NCBI GenBank assembly: GCA_013152685.1
Contig: JAADFX010000043.1
Span: forward strand, 1-32,726
Direction of reading: 5' to 3'
DNA: 32,726 nucleotides
DNA from: Methanobacteriota archaeon
GTDB taxonomy: Archaea > Hydrothermarchaeota > Hydrothermarchaeia > Hydrothermarchaeales > BMS3B
This document shows positions 1 to 10,898 of the stretch, piece by piece. Position numbers and translations under genes: made by a program. The notes beneath the pieces were generated by a model. That model ran no database searches. It saw only the letters and a list, made by a program, of their open reading frames with translations, and was not told the DNA's origin. Each line of letters begins with the position of its first letter. Within the stretch, counting starts at the first letter, position 1.

Positions 1-590
1 GAGTTGTGCTCATCCCTGCCCACGCGGTTGCACGCCAGCACAAAGCACTGGTTCTCTATGGCGCGGGCTCTTATGAGGATGTCGAAGTGCTCCTGGCGCT
101 GCGCCGGAAACTCGGCGCTCAGCAGGAAGACCTCGGCTCCAAGCAGGGTGAGGCGCCTGAAGAGCTCCGGAAAGCGCAGGTCATAGCAGGTCGCGAGCCC
201 GAAGGTGGTGCCCCTTACGTTAGCCACCACGGGCTTATCGCCTGGGGCGAAGTGGCGCTTCTCCTCGCCGAAGAGGTGAATCTTGCGGTAGGCGGCGATT
301 ATACCGCTCCCGCTCAGGAGGAGGAAGGTGTTGTACACCCTGCCGCCGCTGCTCTCCAGAAGCGTGCCCGCAACAATGCGCTCCCCCGCGAGCTCACACA
401 GCCTGCGCACCGTCTCGCCGTCCAGCGGCTCCGCAAGCTCCTTCAGTCTTGGAAAGTCGAAGCCGGTGGTGAAGAGCTCCGGGAAGAGCACCAGCTCCGC
501 CTCGGTGCGGCTGAGCACAGAAGCCACCTTTGCAAGGTTTGCCTCCTTATCGCCCAGGGCGATGTCCAGCTGGGCAACCGCCACGCGCAT
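1..590 (-). CDS. Carbon-nitrogen hydrolase (nitrilase superfamily), 3' end beyond the window edge
   Basis: Manual minus-strand translation from ATG at 590: MRVAVAQLDIALGDKEANLAKV...ELVLFPELFTTGFDF...YRKIHLFGEEKRHFAPGD...GLATCYDLRFPELFR. It has the E/K/C nitrilase motifs. Open to the window edge, so absent from the ORF track. Confidence 0.88.
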   Translation of the reverse strand, partial: MRVAVAQLDIALGDKEANLAKVASVLSRTEAELVLFPELFTTGFDFPRLKELAEPLDGETVRRLCELAGERIVAGTLLESSGGRVYNTFLLLSGSGIIAAYRKIHLFGEEKRHFAPGDKPVVANVRGTTFGLATCYDLRFPELFRRLTLLGAEVFLLSAEFPAQRQEHFDILIRARAIENQCFVLACNRVGRDEHN

Positions 591-591
591 C

Positions 592-1476
592 TCAGAAGAG
601 CTCATTCAGGTAAATTTTGTGCTTCCCCAGGTTGCCGCCGTAGTTGCCGGCGGTAATTCTGCGCACACCCTCCACCTGCGTTGCCGCCTCTATTCCCAGG
701 CGCATCGCCTCCGCCACTGCGCTCGCGCTGGTGCCGTCGATGACCACCTCAGCCACCGCGTTGGTCTCCGAGTCCAGGGCGGAGTCCTCAACCCTGTCCT
801 TGAGCGTCGGGCAGAAGCGCTCATTCGTCGTGGCCGGCATGAACTTGTACTTCTTGGAGCCCACCTTCGAGCCGCTTGCGACTATGCCTCCGGGGAAGGG
901 TGTTATTGTGCCCTCCTGCTCAGAAATCGCTTCCACGGCGCGCTCCGCCGCTGTGAGTGCACTCTCCACGCTCGAGGCCAGGATTATGAAGTTCCCCCCT
1001 GCCACGCCCTTTGCCATGGTCAGGTTGCGCTCTATCATGAACTCGCCCATCATTATGGGCACCACCACCATCTCCCTTCCGAACTCATTGCGAAGCTCCT
1101 CGTAGCCGTCGCCAAAGTACTTCAGCTTGAAGCCCACGTCTATCTCCTCGCCCTCGCCCAGGGCAAAGACGCGCGTCGTGGGTGCTGTAAGCACACACTG
1201 CCCTATCCGCTTGATCAGCTCCATGGCGAGCTTCTTCTTCGGCGCAAACACCATGACCGCACAGCCCGGACGCGAGTCCGGCGTCTCCTCTTTGCCCAGC
1301 ATGCGCTCTATCCCTGCCTCGGCGGTGCACGCTATGAGGGAGGTTCCAAACCCGGTGGCCTCAGCGGCGGCGGTGCGCGCCCACCTCTCGTTCACGGCGG
1401 TTATCACAAACCTGGAGTACCAGCTGTCGAAAGCCTCGGCGAAGGTGTCCTCAATCTCCACGCCGTTTACCCTCAT
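592..1476 (-). CDS. ftr: Formylmethanofuran--tetrahydromethanopterin N-formyltransferase
   Basis: MRVNGVEIEDTFAEAFDSW...RIGQCVLTAPTTRVF...KLKYFGDGYE...GVAGGNF...TPFPGGIVASGSKVGSKKYKFMPATTNERFCPTLKD...ITAGNYGGNLGKHKIYLNELF is strongly Ftr-like. Confidence 0.95.
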   Translation of the reverse strand: MRVNGVEIEDTFAEAFDSWYSRFVITAVNERWARTAAAEATGFGTSLIACTAEAGIERMLGKEETPDSRPGCAVMVFAPKKKLAMELIKRIGQCVLTAPTTRVFALGEGEEIDVGFKLKYFGDGYEELRNEFGREMVVVPIMMGEFMIERNLTMAKGVAGGNFIILASSVESALTAAERAVEAISEQEGTITPFPGGIVASGSKVGSKKYKFMPATTNERFCPTLKDRVEDSALDSETNAVAEVVIDGTSASAVAEAMRLGIEAATQVEGVRRITAGNYGGNLGKHKIYLNELF

Positions 1477-1524
1477 GTCCTCACCGGTTCATCATTTTTA
1501 ATCATGAAATTTATACTTTGTGCC

Positions 1525-3599
<2,075 letters not shown>

Positions 3600-3664
3600 G
3601 TCTGCCCTCCTGAAACTGTGGAGGGCAGGGCAATAACGATGGGAAATAATATGAGATTGCGCCT

Positions 3665-3682
3665 TTGTGCACTATTGCACAA
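3665..3682. promoter_or_regulatory. 18-bp palindrome TTGTGCA-CTAT-TGCACAA just upstream of a TATA-like element
   Basis: Read directly: 7-bp perfect arms; TATA-like tttatatat about 10 bp downstream. Confidence 0.5.
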
Positions 3683-3712
3683 TTTCGTTAGGTTTATATA
3701 TTATAACCTCTG

Positions 3713-3734
3713 TGCCCATATCAGCCTATGGGCA
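3713..3734. promoter_or_regulatory. Inverted repeat TGCCCATA-N6-TATGGGCA near the expected start point of the CBS-gene transcript
   Basis: Read directly: 8-bp perfect arms; its right arm is shared with the repeat at 3723..3763. Confidence 0.5.
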
Positions 3735-3763
3735 GGTGGCTTTTTTGTTAATGCCCATAGGCT
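3723..3763. repeat. 12-bp perfect inverted repeat AGCCTATGGGCA-N17-TGCCCATAGGCT with TTTTTT in the loop
   Basis: Arms 3723-3734 and 3752-3763 are exact reverse complements. Confidence 0.7.
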
Positions 3764-3822
3764 CCTCCTCTATATCCCCAAGCTTTATCTGCACCGGGGG
3801 CGTATTTAATACCGGTGGTGGA

Positions 3823-4242
3823 ATGCAGAGGGTGCTCCGGGACACAAAGGTAAGGGATGTGATGACCCGCGGGGTGGTGACCGTAAAGTTCTATGAGCCG
3901 ATAAAGGAGGTACTCTCCGCCCTGGTGGAGAACGACGTCTCAGCCGTGGTTGTGGTGGACGACCGCAACGAGGCGATGGGGGTGATCTCCACGGTGGACG
4001 TGCTGAAGGAGCTGAAGAGCCGTGGGGAGCGGGAGGTCAGGGAGATGGAGGCGGAGGAGCTAATGACGCCCTTCACCGTCACCATCAGCCCCGAGAGCTC
4101 CCTGCTCGAGGCGGCGGAGCTGATGATAGAGAAGAGGATACACCGCCTGGTGGTGCTCCACCCGGGAGAGATCGCGGGTGGTGTGCCGGTGGGAATACTC
4201 TCCGCCACCGACCTGCTCAGGGTGCTGCACAAAAATTTATAA
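3823..4242 (+). CDS. CBS-domain pair protein; the ORF track extends it to 3667 but ATG 3823 is the likely start
   Basis: MQRVLRDTKVRDVMTRGVVTVKFYEPIKEVLSALVENDVSAVVVVD...MGVISTVDVLKEL...LMTPFTVTISPESSLLEAAELMIEKRIHRLVVL...GILSATDLLRVL: two CBS motifs. Confidence 0.9.
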   Translation: MQRVLRDTKVRDVMTRGVVTVKFYEPIKEVLSALVENDVSAVVVVDDRNEAMGVISTVDVLKELKSRGEREVREMEAEELMTPFTVTISPESSLLEAAELMIEKRIHRLVVLHPGEIAGGVPVGILSATDLLRVLHKNL

Positions 4243-4269
4243 GACGGTAGAGTTGGAGGTTGGCTTTAC

Positions 4270-4342
4270 GGGCCGGTGGTCTAGGGGTCATGACGTCACG
4301 CTTACAACGTGAAGGTCGGCGGTTCGAATCCGCCCCGGCCCA
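4270..4342 (+). tRNA. tRNA-Val (anticodon TAC)
   Basis: Acceptor GGGCCGG/CCGGCCC, anticodon arm TCACG-CTTACAA-CGTGA, T arm GGCGGTTCGAATCCGCC; no intron. Confidence 0.93.
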
Positions 4343-4578
4343 CTGCTTTTTGGCTCAGAAACCAGGATTAGCTCAATATCGCAGGCCACTCTCTGCAGCC
4401 TCCTGCGTATGGAGTGCTCGACCGCATTAGAGGAAAGCTTGAATTCAAGGATAGACTCGCCGCGCTGGAGAAGGAAGTGGCCCTGTTAAAGCAGGGGGAG
4501 GGACGGCATAGGACTCCAGCTTGCTGGAGCATCGAAAATTGATTAAGAGGTTACTCTATATTATTATCCCCAGAACAT

Positions 4579-4652
4579 GCGGCCGTAGTATAGCCTGGCT
4601 AGTACACGAGCCTGCCACGCTTGTAGCCCGGGTTCAAATCCCGGCGGCCGCA
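4579..4652 (+). tRNA. tRNA-Gly (anticodon GCC)
   Basis: Acceptor GCGGCCG/CGGCCGC, anticodon arm CGAGC-CTGCCAC-GCTTG, T arm CCCGGGTTCAAATCCCGG; TATA-like ctatattatt upstream. Confidence 0.9.
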
Positions 4653-4719
4653 TCTACCGCCGCGCCTTTTTGCAGCATTTTCAGCGTGCAGCTTAGCCAC
4701 TGGTTTTCCTCTGGCCTCC

Positions 4720-5040
4720 TCACTCCTCCTCGCGCCGGAAGGTTATCCTCACCTCCGCGGGCGTGGCTGCACCGCTCTCAACCTCCACGGCGCGCAGCAG
4801 CGCCGCCGGCACGGCGCAGCCGGGGTGGAGCCTCGCCCGGGTGGCTGCCCTGTAGACGGGCGAGGCGCACATGGGGGCGAGGGCCTCAGCCACCTCCAGC
4901 CTCTCCAGGGCGCCGGCGAATTTTTTCACCCTCTCGCATTCTGAGTTCACGCGCACCCTCACCTCCCTTCCCAGCCTCTCCACCCGTATCCGGGTGACGA
5001 ACCCGCAGGATCCAGGGTCAACCTCAGCGCTGGTGCTCAT
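4720..5040 (-). CDS. Small Cys-containing archaeal protein, possibly DUF6951-like
   Basis: MSTSAEVDPGSCGFVTRIRV...SECERVKKFAGALERLEVAEALAPMCASPVYRAATRARLHPGCAVPAALLRAVEVESG; overlaps the downstream CobW-like gene start by 17 bp. Family name from memory. Confidence 0.6.
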   Translation of the reverse strand: MSTSAEVDPGSCGFVTRIRVERLGREVRVRVNSECERVKKFAGALERLEVAEALAPMCASPVYRAATRARLHPGCAVPAALLRAVEVESGAATPAEVRITFRREEE

Positions 5041-5917
5041 TCTGTGCCTCCAGAAAAGCTCTCAGGGAATCCACATCAATTTCCCTGCCAATTGCCACAA
5101 ACCCCGGCTCCGCCTCTCCGGCGAGCTCCTCACTGCTCACCCTTCCCGAGGAGAGGTCGAAGTACCGGCATCTTCCCCCATACCTGAAGATTCCCTTCGC
5201 CCTTACTATCCTTCCAAACTCCCCGCGCCTCAGCCTCTCGAAGAGCTCCTCCGCCTTCTCAGCGTTCATCTCTCCCGGCTTAGCTGAGAAGGAGTCCAGG
5301 AGGAGATGCACCTCCTCGCCCGCGTCAACCTCAGAGCAGGGCAGCCTCTCGGGGAGCAGCACCTCGCCGAAGGAGGAGCGCAGCACAAGGGCGGAGGGGT
5401 TTATCTCCCCCACCACCCGCTCCACGTACTCGACCTCCCTCTCGCCAGCCAGGTCCACCTTGCTTATCACAACCACCGAGGCGTTTGCTATGGCATCGCG
5501 GCAGAGGCGCCTGAAGCTCCCCATGGCGTAGAGCTCCGGGAAGGAGCTGGCGTCTATTACGTTCACCACGCCGTAAAGCTCAGCAACACCCCTGCGCTCC
5601 AGCCCGCGCAGCGCCCCGACTATGCCCGAGGTGGTGGCGACGCCGCTCGCCTCCAGGAGCACGCGCTCCGGGGAGAACCTCTCCCCGAGCTCCTTAAGCA
5701 CCTCTCCAAGCTCCGCGCGCAGTGTGCAGCACACGCAGCCGCTGGCGAGTTCTGCAACCTTAATGTTCCCCGCGCTGGAGACAAGCTCGCTGTCTATGCC
5801 CACATCGCCGAAGTCGTTGACCACCACGGCGAGACGCGAGTCAGCCCCCTGAACAATTCTGCGTATAAGTGTCGTCTTTCCGGCGCCGAGAAATCCCGAG
5901 ACTAGGGTTACCTTCAT
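5024..5917 (-). CDS. CobW/G3E-family GTPase (putative metallochaperone)
   Basis: MKVTLVSGFLGAGKTTLIRRI (Walker A), CVCCTLRAEL (CxCC), NVIDASSF, VVISKVDL. Confidence 0.92.
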   Translation of the reverse strand: MKVTLVSGFLGAGKTTLIRRIVQGADSRLAVVVNDFGDVGIDSELVSSAGNIKVAELASGCVCCTLRAELGEVLKELGERFSPERVLLEASGVATTSGIVGALRGLERRGVAELYGVVNVIDASSFPELYAMGSFRRLCRDAIANASVVVISKVDLAGEREVEYVERVVGEINPSALVLRSSFGEVLLPERLPCSEVDAGEEVHLLLDSFSAKPGEMNAEKAEELFERLRRGEFGRIVRAKGIFRYGGRCRYFDLSSGRVSSEELAGEAEPGFVAIGREIDVDSLRAFLEAQNEHQR

Positions 5918-5935
5918 TTTTCACCCAAAAAGAGC

Positions 5936-7210
5936 TCACGCGAACATGAGCTCGTCGGAGCCCAGCTTGCTGGCGATGTCCATCTTGCCCAGCACCTTGC
6001 TTATGGCGCGCTGGAAGTCCAGGAGGGTGACCTCGCTGCGCTCCTCCCGGATTGCGAACATCCCAGCCTCGGTGCAGATCGCCTTTATGTCGGCGCCCGA
6101 GGCGCCCTCCGTCAGCGCCGCCAGCTCCTCCATGCTCACGTCCTTGCCCAGGCTCATCCTGCGGGTGTGGATGGCGAAGATCTGGGCCCTGCCCTTCTCG
6201 TCGGGAAGCGGAATCTCTATCAAGCGGTCGAACCTGCCGGGGCGGAGTATCGCGGGGTCGAGGATGTCGGGGCGGTTGGTAGCCGCTATGATGCGCACAT
6301 CCCCCCGGGCATCGAAGCCGTCCATCTCGGCGAGGAGCTGCATGAGGGTGCGCTGCACCTCCCTGTCGCCGCTGGTGTGCGAGTCGGTGCGCCTCGCGGC
6401 GATGGCGTCTATCTCGTCGATGAACACTATGCTGGGCGCCTTCTCCCTTGCAAGCTGGAATAGCTCCCTCACCAGGCGCGCACCCTCGCCAATGTACTTG
6501 CGCACCAGCTCGGAGCCTATGAGCTTAATGAACACGGAGTTGGTCTCCCTTGCCACGGCCTTGGCGATGAGCGTCTTCCCAGTGCCGGGCGGGCCGTAGA
6601 GGAGCACCCCCTTCGGCGGGTCTATCCCCACCTTCTTGAAGGCCTCGGGCTTGAGCAGGGGCAGCTCCACCGTCTCGCGTATCTCCTGAATCTGCTTTTC
6701 CAGGCCTCCTATGTCGGAGTAGCTCTCCTGGGGCTTCTCCTCAATCTCCATCGCAAGCACCGCGGGGTCCTTCTCCACGGGTAAGACGTCCACCACGGCT
6801 AAGCTCTGCTGGTTCATCGCCACTCTAGCACCCGGCACAAGCTTGCTCCTGTCGATGAACTGGGAGGTGTTCACCAGGAAGGTCGGACCCGAGGTGCTCC
6901 TCACAATCAGCTTGCCTCCCTCGAGCACATCCACGATGGTGCCTATAATCAGGGGCATGGAGCGCAGCCTCTCCAGCTCGGAGCGCAGCCTTCGTATTTC
7001 CCGCTCCATCTGGATGCGCTCGCTCTCCAGCATGCGCTTTCTGTCCTCCAACCAGCGCAGCCTCTGGGCGTAGCCGCTCTTTATGCGGTTGTTCTCATTC
7101 TTCAGCTGGACGCACTCCTGCTCCAGCTCCCGCACCTTGCTCAGAAGGTACTGGGTAATGTCCTCCCCGTTTTCGGGGCTCGCCTTTTTGTCCTTAACTT
7201 CCTCGCCCAT
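5936..7210 (-). CDS. pan: Proteasome-activating nucleotidase (PAN), AAA ATPase
   Basis: N-terminal coiled coil, OB-like domain, [22 protein letters not shown]...[15 protein letters not shown]...[15 protein letters not shown]...[20 protein letters not shown]. Confidence 0.96.
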   Translation of the reverse strand: MGEEVKDKKASPENGEDITQYLLSKVRELEQECVQLKNENNRIKSGYAQRLRWLEDRKRMLESERIQMEREIRRLRSELERLRSMPLIIGTIVDVLEGGKLIVRSTSGPTFLVNTSQFIDRSKLVPGARVAMNQQSLAVVDVLPVEKDPAVLAMEIEEKPQESYSDIGGLEKQIQEIRETVELPLLKPEAFKKVGIDPPKGVLLYGPPGTGKTLIAKAVARETNSVFIKLIGSELVRKYIGEGARLVRELFQLAREKAPSIVFIDEIDAIAARRTDSHTSGDREVQRTLMQLLAEMDGFDARGDVRIIAATNRPDILDPAILRPGRFDRLIEIPLPDEKGRAQIFAIHTRRMSLGKDVSMEELAALTEGASGADIKAICTEAGMFAIREERSEVTLLDFQRAISKVLGKMDIASKLGSDELMFA

Positions 7211-7304
7211 TTTTATCTTCCTGTTAAAATTGTCTCACGCCGGAGTTAAATATCTATCGCTGATATATCCCGCGGGGCTAACCATCGCATACTAATTGCA
7301 AAAA

Positions 7305-8483
7305 CTAAGCGAGAAGGAGCCTGATGAACTCGGTGCCCTCCACGAGGCCAAGGCTTCCACGCTGGCACTCCCGCTCTGAGAAGCTACCCACGCCGTCGCC
7401 CTCCACGCGGGGCGAGAGCACGGCGAAGGGCACGGGCTCGGGTGTGTGGGTCTTCACCCTGATGGGCGTGGGGTGGTCAGGGAGCACCGCAATTGCAGTA
7501 TCCTCCTCCATTCCGTCGAGGAGCCTTCCGATGAGCTTCCCGTCCAGGTCCTCTATGGTTCTGAGCTTCATCTCCACGCTCCCCTCGTGCCCCGCCTCGT
7601 CAGGCGCCTCAACGTGGATGTAGCAGAAGTCCACCTCCTCCAGGGCGCGGAGCGCGTACTCCGCCTTTGCCCTGTAGTCGGTGTCGTAGTAGCCCGTTGC
7701 TCCGGGAACGTGCACCACCCGCATGCCCGCGAGCCTGGCTATTCCGCGTATTAAGTCAACTGCCGAGATCGCCGCCCCGGTGATGCCGAACCTCTCAGCA
7801 AAGGGCTCCAGCTCGGGCTTCTTCCCCTGCCCCCAGAGCCATATCATGTTCGCCGGCCTCTTCCCCTGCTCAACCCTGCGCCGGTTCACCTCGTGCTCCT
7901 CCAGCACCTCCCTGGAGCGGAGCATGAGCTCATTCAGCTCCCTAGCCGAGGCGCTGTGCTTTGGCTTGAGGAGGTGCTCCTCCACCCTAGCGCCTACCAC
8001 GTCGTGGGGCGGCGTTGAGCTAAGCCCCTCTCCCCGCTCCGAGACGAAGAGGTGGCGGTAGCTTACTCCTGGGTAGAACCTGCCCGCATGGCCCAGCTCC
8101 CGGTTGAGCGCCTCCACAAGCTCCCTGGCTTCGGCGCTGGTTATGTGGCCCGCGGTGAAGTCGGCTATCCTCCCGTCCTCCACGGTTATGAGGTTGCACC
8201 TCCAGGCAAACTCCCCATCGCCCAGCTCAACCCCCAGGCTCGCTGCCTCCAGAGGCCCCCTGCCGGTGTAGTACTTCCGCGGGTCGTAGCCCAGGATGGA
8301 GAGGTTGGCTATGTCTGAGCCGGCATCCATGCCTGGCGGAATGGTGCGCAGCATACCCGCGGCGCCCCTCCGCGCAATGCTGTCCATGTTGGGGGTGCTC
8401 GCCTCCTCCAGCGGCGTCCTGCCGCCCAGCTCCTCCAGCGGGTAGTCTGCCATTCCGTCTCCCACTACCACCAGGTACTTCAT
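7305..8483 (-). CDS. apgM: 2,3-bisphosphoglycerate-independent phosphoglycerate mutase, archaeal type
   Basis: MKYLVVVGDGMADYPLEELGGRTPLEEASTPNMDSIARRG...GSDIANLSILGYDPRKYYTGRGPLEAAS...LPDHPTPIRVKTHTPEPVPF. Confidence 0.95.
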   Translation of the reverse strand: MKYLVVVGDGMADYPLEELGGRTPLEEASTPNMDSIARRGAAGMLRTIPPGMDAGSDIANLSILGYDPRKYYTGRGPLEAASLGVELGDGEFAWRCNLITVEDGRIADFTAGHITSAEARELVEALNRELGHAGRFYPGVSYRHLFVSERGEGLSSTPPHDVVGARVEEHLLKPKHSASARELNELMLRSREVLEEHEVNRRRVEQGKRPANMIWLWGQGKKPELEPFAERFGITGAAISAVDLIRGIARLAGMRVVHVPGATGYYDTDYRAKAEYALRALEEVDFCYIHVEAPDEAGHEGSVEMKLRTIEDLDGKLIGRLLDGMEEDTAIAVLPDHPTPIRVKTHTPEPVPFAVLSPRVEGDGVGSFSERECQRGSLGLVEGTEFIRLLLA

Positions 8484-9712
8484 CCCATTACCACCCTCTC
8501 GAGCGCCTCCATGGTGGGCTCAATCTCAACCGGCTTTTCATAACGACTGAAGATTATCTCCGGGTCCTTGAGCGCATGCCCCGTGGTGACGCACACCACG
8601 CGCTCGTCTCTGTCAATCTCTCCATACTCCAGCAGCTTCTTCAAGCCAGCGACGCTCGCGGCGCTCGCCGGCTCGACGCCTATGCCCAGCTTCCTTGCCA
8701 GGAGCTTCTGGGCCTCTATAATCTCCTCGTCGGTGACGCTCTCGGCTATGCCGCCGCTCTCCCTCAAAGCACGAAGCGCCTTGGGCGCGTTCACGGGCGC
8801 GCCTATCCTTATTGCGGTGGCTATGGTCTCGGGCTCTCTCTCCGGCTCCACACGGCTTTTTCCCGCCCTGAAGGCCTTCACCAGCGGCGAGGCTCCCTCC
8901 GCCTGTACCCCCACCATGGAGGGCAGCTCGTCCACCAACCCGAGCTGGTGGAACTCCTTGAAGCCCTTCCATATCGCCGAGATGTTGCCGCAGTTTCCAA
9001 CTGGCACAACCACGCGGTCGGGGGAGGAGAAGCCCAGCTGGTCCGCTATCTCGAAGGCCTCGCTCTTCTGCCCCTCCAGCCTCCAGGGGTTGATGGAGTT
9101 CAGCAGGTATATGTTGTGCTTTGTGCACAGCTCGCGCACCAGCCTGAGCGCCACGTCGAAGTTCGCCCTTATCCCCACCACCTGGGCACCGTGGAGCAGC
9201 GCCTGGGCGAGCTTTCCAATTGCTATTTTGCCAGCCGGCAGCAGCACCAGGCACCTTATCCCCGCCCTGGCGGCATACGCGGCAAGCGACGCGGAGGTGT
9301 TCCCGGTGGAGGCGCAGCCCACAGCGCTCGCCCCCAGCTCCAGCGCCTTGGTAACGCCCACCGTCATGCCTCTATCCTTGAAGGAGCCCGTGGGGTTGGC
9401 GCCCTCATTCTTCACGTAGAGTTCCCTCAGGCCCAGCTCCTCAGCGAGGGCTTTAGCGCTGTAGAGGGGCGTGCCACCCTCGCTGAGGCTCACCACTCTT
9501 GTGCCCTCCTCCACGGGCATGAGCTCGCGGTAGCGCCACAGGTTGAAGGGCCGCTTTTTCAGCTCTTCCCTGGTGAGCTCGACCTCGCTCAGGTCGAAGA
9601 CCACCTCCAGCAGGCCCGAGCAGTCGGGGCACTGGTATATCATTGCCCTGCGGTGGTACTCCTTTCCGCACTCCATGCACCTGAGCACAAACATCTTGCT
9701 ACCTCCGCACAT
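8480..9712 (-). CDS. thrC: Threonine synthase
   Basis: Zinc-ribbon N-terminus CMECGKEYHRRAMIYQCPDC; PLP motif NPTGSFKDRGMTVGVTKA; ASTGNTSASLAAYAARAG. Confidence 0.94.
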   Translation of the reverse strand: MCGGSKMFVLRCMECGKEYHRRAMIYQCPDCSGLLEVVFDLSEVELTREELKKRPFNLWRYRELMPVEEGTRVVSLSEGGTPLYSAKALAEELGLRELYVKNEGANPTGSFKDRGMTVGVTKALELGASAVGCASTGNTSASLAAYAARAGIRCLVLLPAGKIAIGKLAQALLHGAQVVGIRANFDVALRLVRELCTKHNIYLLNSINPWRLEGQKSEAFEIADQLGFSSPDRVVVPVGNCGNISAIWKGFKEFHQLGLVDELPSMVGVQAEGASPLVKAFRAGKSRVEPEREPETIATAIRIGAPVNAPKALRALRESGGIAESVTDEEIIEAQKLLARKLGIGVEPASAASVAGLKKLLEYGEIDRDERVVCVTTGHALKDPEIIFSRYEKPVEIEPTMEALERVVMG

Positions 9713-10517
9713 CCAGGTAGAACACCGCCCTGTAGGTGTAGGTAAAGCAGGTTGCCAGCGCGCTGGTTATTATGAGCAGCAGGGTCAGGAGCACCCCCAG
9801 CCCGAACCCCGGCCTGGGCAGGGCTCCAGTGCTTAGGTCCTCGAGGGTGAGGGAGGGCAGGCTGCTGATGAGGTGGTACAGGAGGGTGAGCAGCAGGGGG
9901 AAGTATATGATCCCCACGGTGAAGTAGGAGAGGAGCAGGAAAGCCAGCACGGAAAGCGGCCTGGACTTGACGAAGCTGAGGCTGTTCCTGAAGGTCTTCA
10001 CCGGATCAAGGCCCTCTATTGCCACGCCCACGTCGTAGAAGTTGAAGAGTATCATCAGCACCAGCAGGGTCAAGCCACCCAGCAGGAGGAAAATCAGCAC
10101 AAACACCGTGCTGGCGTCGCCCGGGAGCACCGCCCCCGCTCCCAGGCCGAGGAGCAGGGCAACAAACAGCAGCGCCAGGAAGCCTGCTCCGATGAGGAGG
10201 ATGTATATCACGCTTGCCAGGAGCATGTAGAGGTAGTACCTCCTGCCGCCCTTCAGGAAGCTGTCGATGCTCGCCCGGCCCTCCAGGGCGTCCCTCGCCG
10301 CGACCAGGAGCCCGGCTATGAAGAAGGGGGAGATGAGCCACATCAGGATGGAGTAGGCGGCGCCGCCCGCCAGAACGGCGGCGCTCTCCCCGGAGTAGAA
10401 GAACTGGAGCAGCATCTGGGGCAGGGAGAGCAGGGAGTACACCAGCGCCGGGAGAAGCAGCGCCGGAGTGGTCAGCACCAGCCTCCACGCCGTGACAAAG
10501 GAGCTCACAACACCCAT
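9699..10517 (-). CDS. Multi-pass membrane protein, DUF4013-like
   Basis: Several hydrophobic segments; likely start MGVVSSFVTAWRLVLTTPALLLPAL at 10517, preceded by TATA-like ttatatacc on the minus strand. Confidence 0.65.
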   Translation of the reverse strand: MGVVSSFVTAWRLVLTTPALLLPALVYSLLSLPQMLLQFFYSGESAAVLAGGAAYSILMWLISPFFIAGLLVAARDALEGRASIDSFLKGGRRYYLYMLLASVIYILLIGAGFLALLFVALLLGLGAGAVLPGDASTVFVLIFLLLGGLTLLVLMILFNFYDVGVAIEGLDPVKTFRNSLSFVKSRPLSVLAFLLLSYFTVGIIYFPLLLTLLYHLISSLPSLTLEDLSTGALPRPGFGLGVLLTLLLIITSALATCFTYTYRAVFYLDVRR

Positions 10518-10554
10518 GAGTGATGGAATTGCACCGGAGGTATATAACCTTTCC

Positions 10555-10785
10555 CTACTTTTCTTCCACCAGCTCTGCCAGGGTGCCGGAGGCATCGCCG
10601 CCGGCCGCTGGAGGGCTGCCCACCTCCTCCCCCCGCCGCAGCAGCCTTTTTGCGAGAAGCAGAAGGAGGAGCAGAAAAAGGGAGATGTTGACTGCGAGGA
10701 GCAGTATGAACCTCTCCAGCGGAATCCCCGTCTTCAGCGAGGTGTTCACAAGCCAAAGGGTGAGGCCTTCCAGGGGCGATACCAT
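10555..10785 (-). CDS. Small single-TM protein (76 aa)
   Basis: MVSPLEGLTLWLVNTSLKTGIPLERFILLLAVNISLFLLLLLLLAKRLLRRGEE...; internal start chosen from ORF 10555..10965. Confidence 0.5.
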   Translation of the reverse strand: MVSPLEGLTLWLVNTSLKTGIPLERFILLLAVNISLFLLLLLLLAKRLLRRGEEVGSPPAAGGDASGTLAELVEEK

Positions 10786-10898
10786 GTTTGATAGCTTTGT
10801 TCCGGCGGCGATATATAGTTTACCTCCACCCCCTCCGGCTATCCCTCTCGAAACCCTTATATATCCCCCGCCTTTTATATAATTCCGAGGAGATTGCC

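Noticed and set aside
4521-4997. Plus-strand ORF of 158 aa
   Set aside because: Runs through the tRNA-Gly gene and is Pro/Ser/Arg-rich; not a believable protein.
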